In this document: piece after piece, positions 9,401 to 17,758 of the stretch
Numbering within the stretch: position 1 is the stretch's first letter
Layout: each line of letters opens with the position of its first letter
Source: Reyranella sp.
GTDB lineage: Bacteria; Pseudomonadota; Alphaproteobacteria; Reyranellales; Reyranellaceae
Length of the DNA: 64,000 nucleotides
Direction: 5' to 3'
Assembly: GCF_004297265.1 (NCBI RefSeq)
Contig: NZ_SCUT01000045.1
Location: forward strand, 124,001-188,000
Made by a program: the position numbers and the translations under genes
Notes under the pieces: model-generated
What the model saw: the letters and a program-made list of their open reading frames with translations, nothing else
Databases searched by the model: none
What the model was told of the DNA's origin: nothing

Positions 9401-11473
9401 GGTACCGGCCGCGTCGACTGCCACCACGTCGAACTCGGTATCGATGCCTTCGCGGGAATAGCGGCCCTCGAAGGTCGGACGGACACCGATATAGGTGTTT
9501 CGGGTGCGCACGGGCATGACTTTCTCGGTCTTGGTGGCGCGGCCGCCGCCCGGTTCGAAGACGCGCGCCTGGATCTGGGCACGCAGCGGGAGAACGGTTT
9601 CCCTGGCGAGGTCGCCGGCCCATTCGAGGCTCGATTTGCCGGCCTGGTCGGTATTCTCGCCCTTCAGTTCGATGAAGGGCGGTTCGAACTTCTCGCGATC
9701 GTCCTCGGGGCCGAAGCGGTATTTGGCGAAGGCCGGGAACGGGTTGTCGTCGACCGTGATGCGCATGTCGCCTTCGACGGCGAGATCCGAGGCCGACGCG
9801 CCATAGAGGAAGTCGGCCGAGAGGACGAAGCGGTTCACGCTGCCGGGCCGGATGATCGGCTCGTCGGGCGTGAGCTCGACCTTGAGTTTCTCGGGTACAA
9901 AATCCTCGACCGAGAATTCGGCCCGGCCGACCGGTGCGCCCTTGGGATCGATATGGGCGGCAACCGACCAGCGGCCACGCCGCGAGGACTTCGGCAGGTC
10001 GATCGCCTGGGCAACTGCGCCGGAGCCGTGCAGGGCGTGGGTGAAGCGCGTGAACTCGCTGCCGTCCGGCCGCTTGACGATCAGGGTGACCGGCAGGTTC
10101 GACAGGGCGTTGGCCGCGTCGTCGCGCATCAGCGCCATGAGCTGCACGGTCTCGCCGGGCCGGTAGATGCCGCGCTCGGTATAAAGGAAGGCGTCGACCG
10201 GGCCGGGCTGCGGCCGGCCATCGACGCCGCGGTCGGACAGGTCGAAGGCCGACTTGGTGAGTTCGAGGCGCGAGAATTCCTTCTTCGCCGGATCCTGCGC
10301 CATGACGGCGACGGGTTCGGCGGCGCCGGTGCCCCTGAGCAGGCCGGCCGCGAAGGAGGCGCGGCCGTCGGCGCCCGTCACCACCTTACCGATCGGCTCG
10401 TTGCCGCGCGACAGGACCGTGACCTCGATGCCGGCCAGCGGCTGCGCGGTCTGCAGCGAGCGCGCGAAGACGTTGAGCCCGTCGTCGCCGCTGAAGGAGG
10501 TGAGGCCGATGTCGGTGTCGATCACCCACAGGCCGGCGGCGGCGCCGTTGGTCGACTCGTCGTCGTCATAGTCGCGCGACGGCGGCTTGGCGGCATTCCA
10601 CACCACGACGAAATAGGCACCGGGCTTCCAGTCCTGGATCGTCTCGCGGATCGGGAAGGCGGTGACGACGGCCTGGTTGGGCACGTTCCGCACCTCCATC
10701 GTCCCGGTCCACTGCTCGGCGCCGTTGCTGCCGTTCAGCCAGCTGCGCAGCGACCAGGATTCGGTGATCGGCTCGGAGCCGGGGAAAGCCACATCGTAGT
10801 AGCGGTCGGCGGAAAAGCGATCGATGCCGCGCTCGTTCACGCGATAGACCGAGATTCCGACCTTGGAGACGTTGATGGTCGTGACAGGCAGGCCGGCGGC
10901 GCTGCCACGCGGCAGGATGAAGCCCTTGCCTGGAAGGTTCACGACGGCGGGACGGGCGCCCAGCGCCACGCTCACGCTCTGCTCGTCGCGCAGCTTCTCG
11001 CCGTCGCGTCCCGGAAAGCCCGCCAGCAGCTTCACGGTATAGTCCTGGCCGTAGGTGAGGCCCGCGATGCACAGCCGGTCGTCGACGGTACGGAGCGCGG
11101 TCTTGGCTTCAGGCTCTATGCGGATGAAGTCGCCGTACTTCACGTCGCCGGTGGCGAGCGGCTTGTTGAAGGCGAGGCAGGCTTCAGCCTCGCTGCGGCT
11201 GGAATCGACCGCGACGCGACGGAAGGAGAAGGGGGCGGAGGGCGATGCCGGCGGTTGCACGATGGCGGCCGGCGCGGAGGACTGGGCCGTCTGCGCCGGC
11301 GGGTTCGCCGGCGGAGTTGGCGTGGCCGGTGCCGTGGCGGGAGGTGCCGCGACAGTCGCAGGTGCCGGTGGGGGGCGGTCGAGCGAATCGCCCGGTCTCC
11401 CGATCAGGTAACCCGCAATGCCGGAGCCCAGCATGAGGGCCACAATCAGGGCGGCCAGCGTCGATCGATTCAT
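6497..11473 (-). CDS. yfhM: Bacterial alpha-2-macroglobulin
   Basis: 1658-residue periplasmic protease-trap protein. An N-terminal hydrophobic segment (residues 6-26) is followed by a Pro/Ala-rich linker to about residue 75, then macroglobulin-like domains. The thioester motif CIEQ lies at about residue 1202 in YPFGCIEQTTSRAMPL, so thioester chemistry looks intact. C-terminal receptor-like domains follow. No Cys lipobox is visible after the hydrophobic segment, unlike the lipoprotein form known from E. coli, so it is probably held by an uncleaved signal anchor or is soluble. It is paired with pbpC: the family is thought to guard the cell wall by trapping host or competitor proteases while PBP1C repairs peptidoglycan. 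Confidence 0.93.
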   Translation of the reverse strand: MNRSTLAALIVALMLGSGIAGYLIGRPGDSLDRPPPAPATVAAPPATAPATPTPPANPPAQTAQSSAPAAIVQPPASPSAPFSFRRVAVDSSRSEAEACLAFNKPLATGDVKYGDFIRIEPEAKTALRTVDDRLCIAGLTYGQDYTVKLLAGFPGRDGEKLRDEQSVSVALGARPAVVNLPGKGFILPRGSAAGLPVTTINVSKVGISVYRVNERGIDRFSADRYYDVAFPGSEPITESWSLRSWLNGSNGAEQWTGTMEVRNVPNQAVVTAFPIRETIQDWKPGAYFVVVWNAAKPPSRDYDDDESTNGAAAGLWVIDTDIGLTSFSGDDGLNVFARSLQTAQPLAGIEVTVLSRGNEPIGKVVTGADGRASFAAGLLRGTGAAEPVAVMAQDPAKKEFSRLELTKSAFDLSDRGVDGRPQPGPVDAFLYTERGIYRPGETVQLMALMRDDAANALSNLPVTLIVKRPDGSEFTRFTHALHGSGAVAQAIDLPKSSRRGRWSVAAHIDPKGAPVGRAEFSVEDFVPEKLKVELTPDEPIIRPGSVNRFVLSADFLYGASASDLAVEGDMRITVDDNPFPAFAKYRFGPEDDREKFEPPFIELKGENTDQAGKSSLEWAGDLARETVLPLRAQIQARVFEPGGGRATKTEKVMPVRTRNTYIGVRPTFEGRYSREGIDTEFDVVAVDAAGTQIARPSVEYRIERITNAYQWFQVDGRWRWQSVTNTRLITADKVTLKADTPTRLSQRLDWGQHRLTVIDNEKNTSTSLTFYVGWYGGTGTEEAPDTLRVASDKQNYAPGDTARLRIEAPFAGEALIAIATDRIVSTQSVQVPAGGTTVDIPVKGEWGAGAYALVTAWRPLAAPAERTPTRAIGATWLGLNPTLRTLGIQIGTPEKITPRQRIEVPVKVSNLQAGQEAFVTLAAVDEGILQLTRYKTPNPADHYFGKRRLGVSMRDDYGRLLDTRADELGRIRAGGDAGEIGGLDIVPTRTVSLFSGPVKLDDKGEARIAFDIPDFIGQLRLMAVAYDKTRVGSGEQRLFVRDAVTADVVLPRFLAPKDLGRVALSLHNVDGQAGDYRVTLTANGSVSLERPVSETKRLAANQRELLTWPLRAGEAGFGKVTVAVQGPGNFAVQREWDIQVRPAQTPSAVDTAARLAPGNEATVDRNVIAAFAPGTAQVSASLTRIPGIDVAGLLRQLDKYPFGCIEQTTSRAMPLLYYNDVALLGYGPADPRINERVQDAVYRIVDMQLPDGSFGMWGPFSTPAAEWLQTYVLDFLVRANQQQMTVPSASLQRALNWLNKTAEKLSPNAQAYAWYVLAKSGYADPGRVRYFQDTKAAEMKGGIAWAMLAAALNQVGEPGRGRLAFATARQRIDERDPSDYYGSPLRNRAALVTLAVEAGGRDALTEVTSLVGERLTSSVNLTTTQEQAWLVMAARAMSGSSQLAYSVDGQQRQSATEPVTFNPDAAALARGLKLRNDTDRPIWMQVTARGVPVDPQPAATAGISVEREFLKFDGEPSSLGHVVQNERFIVSISGRNLEGGYHEVALLDLLPAGFEIEAVLNDETAKSFPFLSDLTETRIAEARDDRFFASFNMGTRPYQTWWDSSAKNPNSYHVAYIVRAVTPGTYAVPATNVSDMYAPRVYGRTAMRALTIVPAGTK

Positions 11474-11633
11474 GGGAACCCTCGCAAAATGCGACCGGAC
11501 AATAGAGCGTGGATTGTGCAGACAGTGTGGAGTCCGAAGTCCGAACTGTAATTCTCGCAGCCTGTGGCGCGAAGGTCACGCTGTGGATAGGCGGCGCTTG
11601 AGCAGGCGACCGGTCACGTACTAAGCGCAGGCG

Positions 11634-12062
11634 ATGGCGTTGCATCTCATCAAGCTGGCGGTCGGCGTCGACGACCTTGCCCACATGAAGAAGGTCCAGG
11701 CGGCACGACGCCGGGAGCGGGGGCAGTCGGCACGCTCGCCACACTGGATCTACACCCGCAACTCGCCGCGGCGGGCCGAGGATCTGCTGGGTGGCTCGCT
11801 CTACTGGGTGGTGCGCGGCGTCATCCGATGCCGGCAGGAACTGATTGGCTTCGAGGATGATTTCGACGAGGAGAGCGGCAAGAAGTTCTGCCGCATCAAG
11901 CTCAAGCGCCCGCTGATCGAAACCGCGCCCCGTGCCTGCAAACCCTTCCAGGGATGGCGCTACCTCGAGCCCGAGCGTGCGCCCCCCGACCTGTCGAGCG
12001 GCGATACGGCCGACATGCCGGCCGAAATGGCGGCCGAGCTGAAGAGACTCGGGCTTCTCTAA
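11634..12062 (+). CDS. DUF1489-family protein
   Basis: 142 residues, full length for this family of unknown function, which is common in alphaproteobacteria. It opens with the family-like MALHLIKLAVGVDDLAHM, and contains WIYTRNSPRRAEDLLGGSLY and WRYLEP. No signal peptide or membrane helix is seen, so it is probably cytoplasmic. It is transcribed divergently from the alpha-2-macroglobulin gene across a 160-base region and converges on the MotB-like gene. Confidence 0.88.
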   Translation: MALHLIKLAVGVDDLAHMKKVQAARRRERGQSARSPHWIYTRNSPRRAEDLLGGSLYWVVRGVIRCRQELIGFEDDFDEESGKKFCRIKLKRPLIETAPRACKPFQGWRYLEPERAPPDLSSGDTADMPAEMAAELKRLGLL

Positions 12063-12096
12063 GAATTTCGTCGCCTCGCCGAGTGACTGGCTGGCT

Positions 12097-13368
12097 CTAC
12101 CGATTGGTGAGCTTGAGCTCGATGCGGCGGTTGCGAGCGGCGTCGGTCGACGACAGCGGCTGGTATTGGCCGTATCCAGCCGCCACCAAGCGATCGTTCG
12201 GGATGCCTTCGCTGTGCAGGAACTTGACCACGGCGATGGCGCGGGCAGCCGACAGCTCCCAGTTCGACGGGTACTGCGCACTGGCGATCGGCTTGTTGTC
12301 GGTGTGGCCGTCCACCTGGATGACCCAGTTGATGTCTTTGGGAATGCTGGTGGAGAGCTCGACGAGGCGCTGGGCGACGCTGGCGAGCTGCTTCTCGCCG
12401 CTCTCTTGGAGTTTGGCTGAGCCGGAGGCGAAGAGCACTTCCGACTGGAACACGAAACGGTCCCCCACGACCTGGATGTCCTGCTGGCCACGCAGCGCCT
12501 CGCGCAGCTTGCCGAAGAACTCGGAGCGGTAGCGCGCCAGCTCCTCGACCTTGCTGGCCAGCGCGCGGTTGAGCTTCTGGCCGAGATCGACGATCTGCGC
12601 CTGCTGTTCCTTGGCCTTGGCATCGGCGGCGTCGAGGACGGTGCTGAGGCGGGCGAGCTCGCTCTTGAGGGCCGCCAGCTCGGCGGTGAGCCGCACCACT
12701 GCGGACTTCTGCTCGGCACTGAGCTTCTGCTCCTCCGTGAGATCGCCGAACAGCTTGCCCTTTTCCTGATTGGCGGCGGCCAGCGAGGCCGCGAGCCGCG
12801 TGAGCTCCAGCCGCTGGCGTTCGACCTCCTTTTGCAGGTCGCCGGCCTGGGAGGCGGTGGATTTGGCCTCCCTGTTGGCGGTTTCGAGCGAGGCGGCGAG
12901 CCGGTCGCGTTCCACCATCATCGAGGTCAGGCGCTCGGTGAGCTGGTCCCGCTCGATCTTCAGGGCGTCCGACGAGCTGCGCTGGCTGGAAAGATCGGCG
13001 GTGAGACGATCGCGCTCGCTTTTCAGCGCATCGGTAGCGCCGCGCTGGGCCGCCAGATCGGCGCCCAGCCGGTCGCGCTCGGCCTGATTCTCGCGGAGCT
13101 GGAGGGTGAGTTTCTCGAGATCCTGCTTCAGGTTCTCGCTCGCGGCCTTCTCCAGCGACAGCACGCTGGCCAGGCTGCCGAGCTGCTTGTTCAGGGCGTC
13201 GATCGCGCTGTCGCGGGAGCTGAGCGTGTCGGTCAGGGTGAACTGCGCGACGCTGAACAGCGACAGCAGGAAGATCAGCACCATCAGCAGGGTCGTCAGC
13301 GCGTCGACGTAACCCGGCCAAGTGTAGTCGGCGCCTCCTCCTCCTCGACGGCGGGATGCGGCTGCCAT
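12097..13368 (-). CDS. MotB-like stator protein with long coiled coil and OmpA domain
   Basis: 423 residues. A short cytoplasmic basic tail is followed by one membrane helix (about residues 20-43) that begins YVDALTTLLMVLIF. The Asp at residue 22 matches the ion-carrying Asp of MotB. A coiled coil of roughly 230 residues follows, with 21-residue (three-heptad) near repeats of the type ERDRLxADLxxQRxxxDALK. The C-terminal OmpA/MotB peptidoglycan-binding domain (about residues 290-420) has VDGHTDNKPI and NWELSAARA. It starts 5 bases after its MotA/ExbB-like partner. It is probably a non-flagellar proton-driven stator whose long stalk spans the periplasm; no flagellar genes are present. Confidence 0.85.
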   Translation of the reverse strand: MAAASRRRGGGGADYTWPGYVDALTTLLMVLIFLLSLFSVAQFTLTDTLSSRDSAIDALNKQLGSLASVLSLEKAASENLKQDLEKLTLQLRENQAERDRLGADLAAQRGATDALKSERDRLTADLSSQRSSSDALKIERDQLTERLTSMMVERDRLAASLETANREAKSTASQAGDLQKEVERQRLELTRLAASLAAANQEKGKLFGDLTEEQKLSAEQKSAVVRLTAELAALKSELARLSTVLDAADAKAKEQQAQIVDLGQKLNRALASKVEELARYRSEFFGKLREALRGQQDIQVVGDRFVFQSEVLFASGSAKLQESGEKQLASVAQRLVELSTSIPKDINWVIQVDGHTDNKPIASAQYPSNWELSAARAIAVVKFLHSEGIPNDRLVAAGYGQYQPLSSTDAARNRRIELKLTNR

Positions 13369-13373
13369 GGTGG

Positions 13374-14516
13374 TCAGTCGCCCGGCGTCGCGTTGCGCAT
13401 CGAGGCGATGGTGCGGGCGAGCAGGCGGAACTCACCGCGCAGCTCATCGGCCAGCGCGGTGCGGCTGCGCACGCTTTCCTCGATCAGGCGGGCAAGGCCG
13501 GCCTCGATGTTGCGCTGATGGGCCAGCAAGGCCTCGCTGCCGGTTTCCGGCTTGCGCTCGGTCAGCCGCCCGACGGCGCCGCGCAGTTCGATCGATTGTT
13601 CGGCGAGGCGCGCCAGCAGCGCCTGCTGCGAGCGCATGCTCTCGGTCAGCGACGACAGGCGCTCGACCAGCGCGGCGTTGGCGGCCGCCGCCTGCTCGCG
13701 ACCCTCTTCGCTGCGGCGGAGCGTGCGCGTGAGATCGTCGAGACCGTCGGCCGTGCGCTCCAGCAGGGCCTCGACATAGGCCGAGACGCCCTGCTCGCCT
13801 TCGGTCTGGAGCGTGCCGCTCGAGAGCCGCGTGGCGCCTGCCAGCCATTCCTCGAGCTCGGTGTGGAAGCGGCCCTGAGCCTGGCTCGCCTGCAGTTCGA
13901 GGAAGCCCAGCACGAGCGAGCCGGAGAGGCCGAACAGCGAGGCGCCAAAGGCCGTGGACATGCCCTTGAGCGGTCCCTCGATACCCTGCTTCAGCTTGGC
14001 GAAGATCTGCACCGCATCGCCGCCGGTGACCTGCATGCCGACGATGGCGTCGGCGACGGCGCCGATGGTCTCCAGCAGGCCCCAGAAGGTGCCGAGCAGG
14101 CCGAGGAAGATCAGCAGGCCGATCATGTAGCGGCTGAGTTCGCGCCGCTCGTCGAGGCGGCTGGCGATGCCGTCGAGCATGGCCCGCGTCGCCGTGGGCG
14201 ACAGGCGGAAATTGTCCTGCCGGTCGCCCATCATGGCGGCCATCGGGGCCATCAGGTCGATGGAGTCGGTTTCGAGCGGCGGTGCGCCGGGCTCGCGATG
14301 CTGGAAGCGCCGCAGCCAGCGCACTTCGGGCCACAGGGACAGGACCTGGCGCATCACGAAGAAGATGCCGATGGCGAGCACGCCCAGGATGACGCTGTTG
14401 AGGATTGGCGTGTTCAGGAACACGCGCAGCAGATCGTGGTGGAGGAGGTAGGCGATGCAGGCCACGATCGCGAGGAACAGCAGCATGCGAACGAGATACG
14501 GAATCGGATTACTCAT
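13374..14516 (-). CDS. MotA/TolQ/ExbB-family membrane protein
   Basis: 380 residues. Two membrane helices near the N-terminus (about 10-28 and 42-62) precede a cytoplasmic loop. The MotA/TolQ/ExbB core follows: RYMIGLLIFLGLLGTFWGLL near residue 128, and GMSTAFGASLFGLSGSLVLG near residue 185. A long C-terminal coiled-coil tail (about 210-370) would reach into the cytoplasm. It lies directly before the MotB-like gene, so the two should form an ion-driven stator-like unit. The spacing from the upstream OmpA-family gene is 33 bases. Confidence 0.83.
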   Translation of the reverse strand: MSNPIPYLVRMLLFLAIVACIAYLLHHDLLRVFLNTPILNSVILGVLAIGIFFVMRQVLSLWPEVRWLRRFQHREPGAPPLETDSIDLMAPMAAMMGDRQDNFRLSPTATRAMLDGIASRLDERRELSRYMIGLLIFLGLLGTFWGLLETIGAVADAIVGMQVTGGDAVQIFAKLKQGIEGPLKGMSTAFGASLFGLSGSLVLGFLELQASQAQGRFHTELEEWLAGATRLSSGTLQTEGEQGVSAYVEALLERTADGLDDLTRTLRRSEEGREQAAAANAALVERLSSLTESMRSQQALLARLAEQSIELRGAVGRLTERKPETGSEALLAHQRNIEAGLARLIEESVRSRTALADELRGEFRLLARTIASMRNATPGD

Positions 14517-14549
14517 ACTGTCTCCCGATGCCTGCGGACGCTTGGGGGA

Positions 14550-15620
14550 TCATGTGCTCGGCACCAGGATTTCCACCCGCTCGCCGCCATCGCCCACGAT
14601 GGAGGCGATCTCGATCCTCGATCGAACGCCCTTGTCGATCAGGTAATTCCGCACGATCAGCGCCCGGGCCAGCGAGATCTTGCGGCTGTCCGGATCGCCG
14701 TTTTCGGCGACGCTGCGCAGTTCGACCTGTCGCAGCGCACGGTCGGTCAGGTCCTTGGCGAGGCGATCGAGCTCGGCCTTGGCGGCATCCGACAGTTCGG
14801 TCGACCGGGCGGCGAAGGCCAGAGTGACCGCGACGCCGCTGCGCGCCGGCGGAACGGGCGGCGGCGAAGGCGCGGGCGCGACGGCAGCCATCTGGCGCTG
14901 CGGGGCCACAGGAGGTTGAGGTGGGGGCGCCGCAGCCACGGGCGGCGCCGGCGCGGTCAGGCCAGGGGCGGTCGGTGCGTTTGTCGGCGCAGGCGCGGAC
15001 CGAACCGAGGCGGGCGCAGCGGCGACCGGCGAAGGTGCAGCCGGTGTTGCCGCAGCCGCCGGCGGCGTTGCCGGCACGGGGGTGGCAGGCACGGCGGCTG
15101 CCGGCACCGGAGCCTGAGCCTGAGCCGGTGGTACGGCGACAGGCGCGGCAACCACCGGCGGGACGGTCGGCGTGGAAGCGGGCTTGACCGCCGGCTCGAC
15201 GTAAGCGGCGCTGGCCTTCGCGATATCGCGCGGCTTGCTGCGGCTCGTCGTCAGCTCGGGGACGGCGACGACACGACTCCTGATCGGACCGGGCGGGGGC
15301 GGCGGCAGGGAGGCACCTGCCTTGGTCTGTGGTGCCGGGCGATGGGTTTGCGGAGGAGCGGCCTCGCGTGACGCCAGCGCCGGGGCGGGAGATGACCATG
15401 GATTGAAAGCCGGACCGGCGACCGGACCGGGGGGACCAGCGGCATCAACGGCCGGGCCGCCCGGCGGCGATGTGTATTGCGGCAGTGGTCCGCCCGTCAG
15501 GCCGGCGCCGGAGTACGGGTTGAAGGCGGTGACGTTCTGCCCATGGGCCGCGAACGACGCCGCGCCGACGCCGACCACGGCGAGGGCGAAGCTGCGTGCA
15601 ACGGCCGAAGAGGGGGGCAT
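14550..15620 (-). CDS. Secreted OmpA-family protein with Pro/Ala-rich linker
   Basis: 356 residues. A signal peptide (about residues 1-28, ending FAAHGQ) is followed by roughly 220 residues rich in Pro, Ala and Val. A C-terminal domain of about 100 residues resembles OmpA/MotB folds (ELSDAAKAELDRLAKDL, then SLARALIVRNYLIDKGV). The ATG at 15620 has GGAAAGG ten bases upstream and gives a clean signal peptide, so the longer in-frame start at 15683 was not used. Its place just before the stator pair suggests a periplasmic partner, which is an inference. Key residues for peptidoglycan binding are not obvious, so it may be a degenerate OmpA domain. Confidence 0.72.
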   Translation of the reverse strand: MPPSSAVARSFALAVVGVGAASFAAHGQNVTAFNPYSGAGLTGGPLPQYTSPPGGPAVDAAGPPGPVAGPAFNPWSSPAPALASREAAPPQTHRPAPQTKAGASLPPPPPGPIRSRVVAVPELTTSRSKPRDIAKASAAYVEPAVKPASTPTVPPVVAAPVAVPPAQAQAPVPAAAVPATPVPATPPAAAATPAAPSPVAAAPASVRSAPAPTNAPTAPGLTAPAPPVAAAPPPQPPVAPQRQMAAVAPAPSPPPVPPARSGVAVTLAFAARSTELSDAAKAELDRLAKDLTDRALRQVELRSVAENGDPDSRKISLARALIVRNYLIDKGVRSRIEIASIVGDGGERVEILVPST

Positions 15621-15735
15621 AACCGATTGCCTTTCCAAGGGATTTGGCGGGTCGACCATAACGAATGGTCGCTCAGCGCTCAACCGCTCGCGGCAACGCA
15701 GTAGAGGATGAACGGACCTGACGGTGATGCGGCCG

Positions 15736-16647
15736 TCAGGCCTTGGACAGGATCTCGACCATCGAATCGCGCAGGCCGAAGTTGCTGGCGAGGAGGGACG
15801 GTCCGCCGAGTTCGTAGGGCTGCCCCGCGACGTCGCCGACGAGGCCGCCGGCCTCGCGCACCATCAGGATCCCGGCCGCGACGTCCCAGGGCGCCAGGCC
15901 AAACTCGAAGAAGGCGTCGTAGCGGCCGGCTGCCACGAAGGCGAGGTCGAGCGCTGCGGCGCCCCAGCGGCGGACGCCGGCCGTACGTTCGGTGACCGCC
16001 GCCAGCTTGGCGTGATAGGCGGCGTGGTTGCCCTTGCCGATATGGGGAATGCCGGTGCCGATCAGGCCGCGTGCCGGGTCCTTGCGACCCGAGACGCGCA
16101 GGCGGCGCGACCGGGCGTTCGGCGTGTCGATATAGGCGCCGTTGCCCTTCTCGGCCCAGAACAGCTCGTCGGAGATCGGCTGGTAGATGACGCCCGCGAT
16201 GATCTCCTTCTCGCGCTCCAGCGCGATGGAGATGGCGAAGTGGGGGACGCCGTGCAGGAAGTTGGTCGTGCCGTCGAGCGGATCGACGATCCAGCGGTTG
16301 CGCCCATCGCCCTTGGTCTCGCCGCCTTCCTCGCCGAGGAAACCGTAGTCGGGACGGACACGCGACAGCTCGGCACGCAGCGTGCGCTCGGCCTTGATGT
16401 CCGCGTGGCTCACGAAGTCGCCGGGACCCTTCTCCGAGATCTGCAGATGCTCGACCTCGCCGAAGTCGCGCTTGAGATTCTTGGCCGCGGCAAAGGCGGC
16501 GCGGATCATGACGGTGATCGTGGCCGAGCGCTGGGCCAGCGACTTGCGCTCGGGCGGACCCGAACGCTCGCGTGCTTCGCCCATCGGGGCGCGGCCGACA
16601 CGGGCGACCGGGGTCTCTCGCGGGGGACGGTTGGTGGGAAGGGCCAC
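15736..16647 (-). CDS. suhB: Inositol monophosphatase family protein (SuhB-like)
   Basis: 303 residues. The Mg-dependent phosphatase signature WIVDPLDGTTNFLHG is at about residue 117, and the second motif WDVAAGILMVREAGG is at about residue 247. It should dephosphorylate inositol-1-phosphate or related sugar phosphates, and SuhB proteins also act in ribosome/antitermination biology. The core begins near RSATITVMIRAA. The GTG start at 16647 adds about 40 residues, and ATGs at 16584 or 16509 are alternatives. It lies 9 bases after efp, so the two are probably one transcript. Confidence 0.87.
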   Translation of the reverse strand: MALPTNRPPRETPVARVGRAPMGEARERSGPPERKSLAQRSATITVMIRAAFAAAKNLKRDFGEVEHLQISEKGPGDFVSHADIKAERTLRAELSRVRPDYGFLGEEGGETKGDGRNRWIVDPLDGTTNFLHGVPHFAISIALEREKEIIAGVIYQPISDELFWAEKGNGAYIDTPNARSRRLRVSGRKDPARGLIGTGIPHIGKGNHAAYHAKLAAVTERTAGVRRWGAAALDLAFVAAGRYDAFFEFGLAPWDVAAGILMVREAGGLVGDVAGQPYELGGPSLLASNFGLRDSMVEILSKA

Positions 16648-16656
16648 GGTGCGCGC

Positions 16657-17226
16657 CTAATCCTTGGCGCGTTCCATGTAGGTGCCTTCCTCGGTATTGA
16701 TCACCAGGCGCGTGCCCACGCCGATATGCGGTGGCACCATCACGCGGATGCCGCCCTCGACGATCGCGGGCTTGTAGGAAGAGGAAGCGGTCTGGCCCTT
16801 CACGACGGCGTCGGCCTCGGTAACGGCCAGAACCACGGTCTTGGGCAACTCGGCGCCCACCGGGGTGCCTTCATAGAGCGACACCGTCACTTCCATGCCG
16901 TCCTGCAGCCATCGCGACTGATCCTCGTCGAGGACGTCGGCGCCAACCACGAGCTGCTCGAAGGTTTCCTTGTCCATGAACGTGAAGCCGTTCTCGTCCT
17001 TGAACAGGTAGGTGCACTCGCGCTCGTCGATATGGACGCGCTCGATGGTCTCGCCCGAACGGAAGCGTTCCTGCAGCTTGTTGCCCTCGCGCAGCGCCTT
17101 GGCCTCGATGGCGACGAAGGCGCCACCCTTGCCGGGGCTGATGTGCTGGACCTTCGAGGCCACCCAGAGCTTGCCGTTGTACTCGATGACGTTGCCGGCT
17201 CGGATCGAATTGACTTGGACTTTCAT
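16657..17226 (-). CDS. efp: Translation elongation factor P
   Basis: 189 residues, the standard length. EF-P binds ribosomes stalled on polyproline and promotes peptide bond formation. The tip loop reads SPGKGGAF with Lys at position 33, the residue modified by EpmA-type beta-lysylation. The other EF-P domains look intact. The ATG has TAACTCC-complement (GGAGTT) spacing upstream and matches the usual MKVxxNxIRxGNVIE start. epmA lies only about 530 bases away on the other strand, consistent with the modification pathway. Proline-rich TolA, the OmpA-family protein and alpha-2-macroglobulin in this window are natural clients. Confidence 0.96.
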   Translation of the reverse strand: MKVQVNSIRAGNVIEYNGKLWVASKVQHISPGKGGAFVAIEAKALREGNKLQERFRSGETIERVHIDERECTYLFKDENGFTFMDKETFEQLVVGADVLDEDQSRWLQDGMEVTVSLYEGTPVGAELPKTVVLAVTEADAVVKGQTASSSYKPAIVEGGIRVMVPPHIGVGTRLVINTEEGTYMERAKD

Positions 17227-17360
17227 GGAGTTACCCGGCCCTACCGCTGTCTCGGATGAATGGAATTCGGCCTCGCCCGCAGAAGCGGTTCGAGGCCGGC
17301 GCGGGCCTTCTATCAAAGGCGGCCCGGGGTCGCAACCGGGCCCGCCGGGGCCTTTCGGGG

Positions 17361-17714
17361 CTATTTCAGGCCCAGTTCGACCTGTTTCTTCTTTGGCAGG
17401 GCCGCCGCGATGACGGCATGCGCCTGTTTCAGGTACGCCCGCGTCTCGGCCGGCGTCAGGACCGACGGGTCCTCGAGGGCCACCCATTTCGCACGGGCGA
17501 GATAGGGCGCGGGCCTGAACCCCTCGGCATGCGAGAGGGCGTCGAAATGCTCGGGTGGACACTTGAAGCAGAGACGCGCAACGGAATGGCCCGGTGGACC
17601 GATCAGGCAGAACATCTTGCCGCCCACCTTGAAGACGGTGACACCTTCCCATTGCACGGTCCGCGTCGCGGCCGGCAGCGTGCGGCAGAAGGCGTCGATC
17701 TGCTTGGGCGTCAT
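17361..17714 (-). CDS. MmcQ/YjbR-family protein
   Basis: 117 residues of the MmcQ/YjbR DNA-binding-like fold. Visible features are MTPKQIDAFCRTLPAATRTVQW at the start and VFKVGGKMFCLI, followed by HAEGFRPAPYLARAKWVAL. The function of the family is unclear. The gene reads toward efp but is separated from it by 134 bases, so it may have its own promoter. It is divergent from epmA, with 44 bases between the two starts. Confidence 0.85.
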   Translation of the reverse strand: MTPKQIDAFCRTLPAATRTVQWEGVTVFKVGGKMFCLIGPPGHSVARLCFKCPPEHFDALSHAEGFRPAPYLARAKWVALEDPSVLTPAETRAYLKQAHAVIAAALPKKKQVELGLK

Positions 17715-17758
17715 GACGACACCCTACACGCCGCGCCGTTCGCATGCGATGGTGGGGC

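Noticed and set aside
7853-11551. Long open frame on the plus strand opposite the alpha-2-macroglobulin gene
   Set aside because: High GC keeps antisense frames open. Composition is Arg/Gly/Asp-rich without domain motifs, while the minus strand carries a clear full-length protein.
12097-14516. Reading the MotA/MotB-like pair as a Zorya defence module
   Set aside because: ZorA/ZorB resemblance is only at the stator level; no nuclease or helicase partner (ZorC, ZorD, ZorE) is adjacent.
13356-15371. Long plus-strand frame opposite the stator and OmpA-family genes
   Set aside because: Shadow composition, no motifs, and crosses three real gene boundaries.
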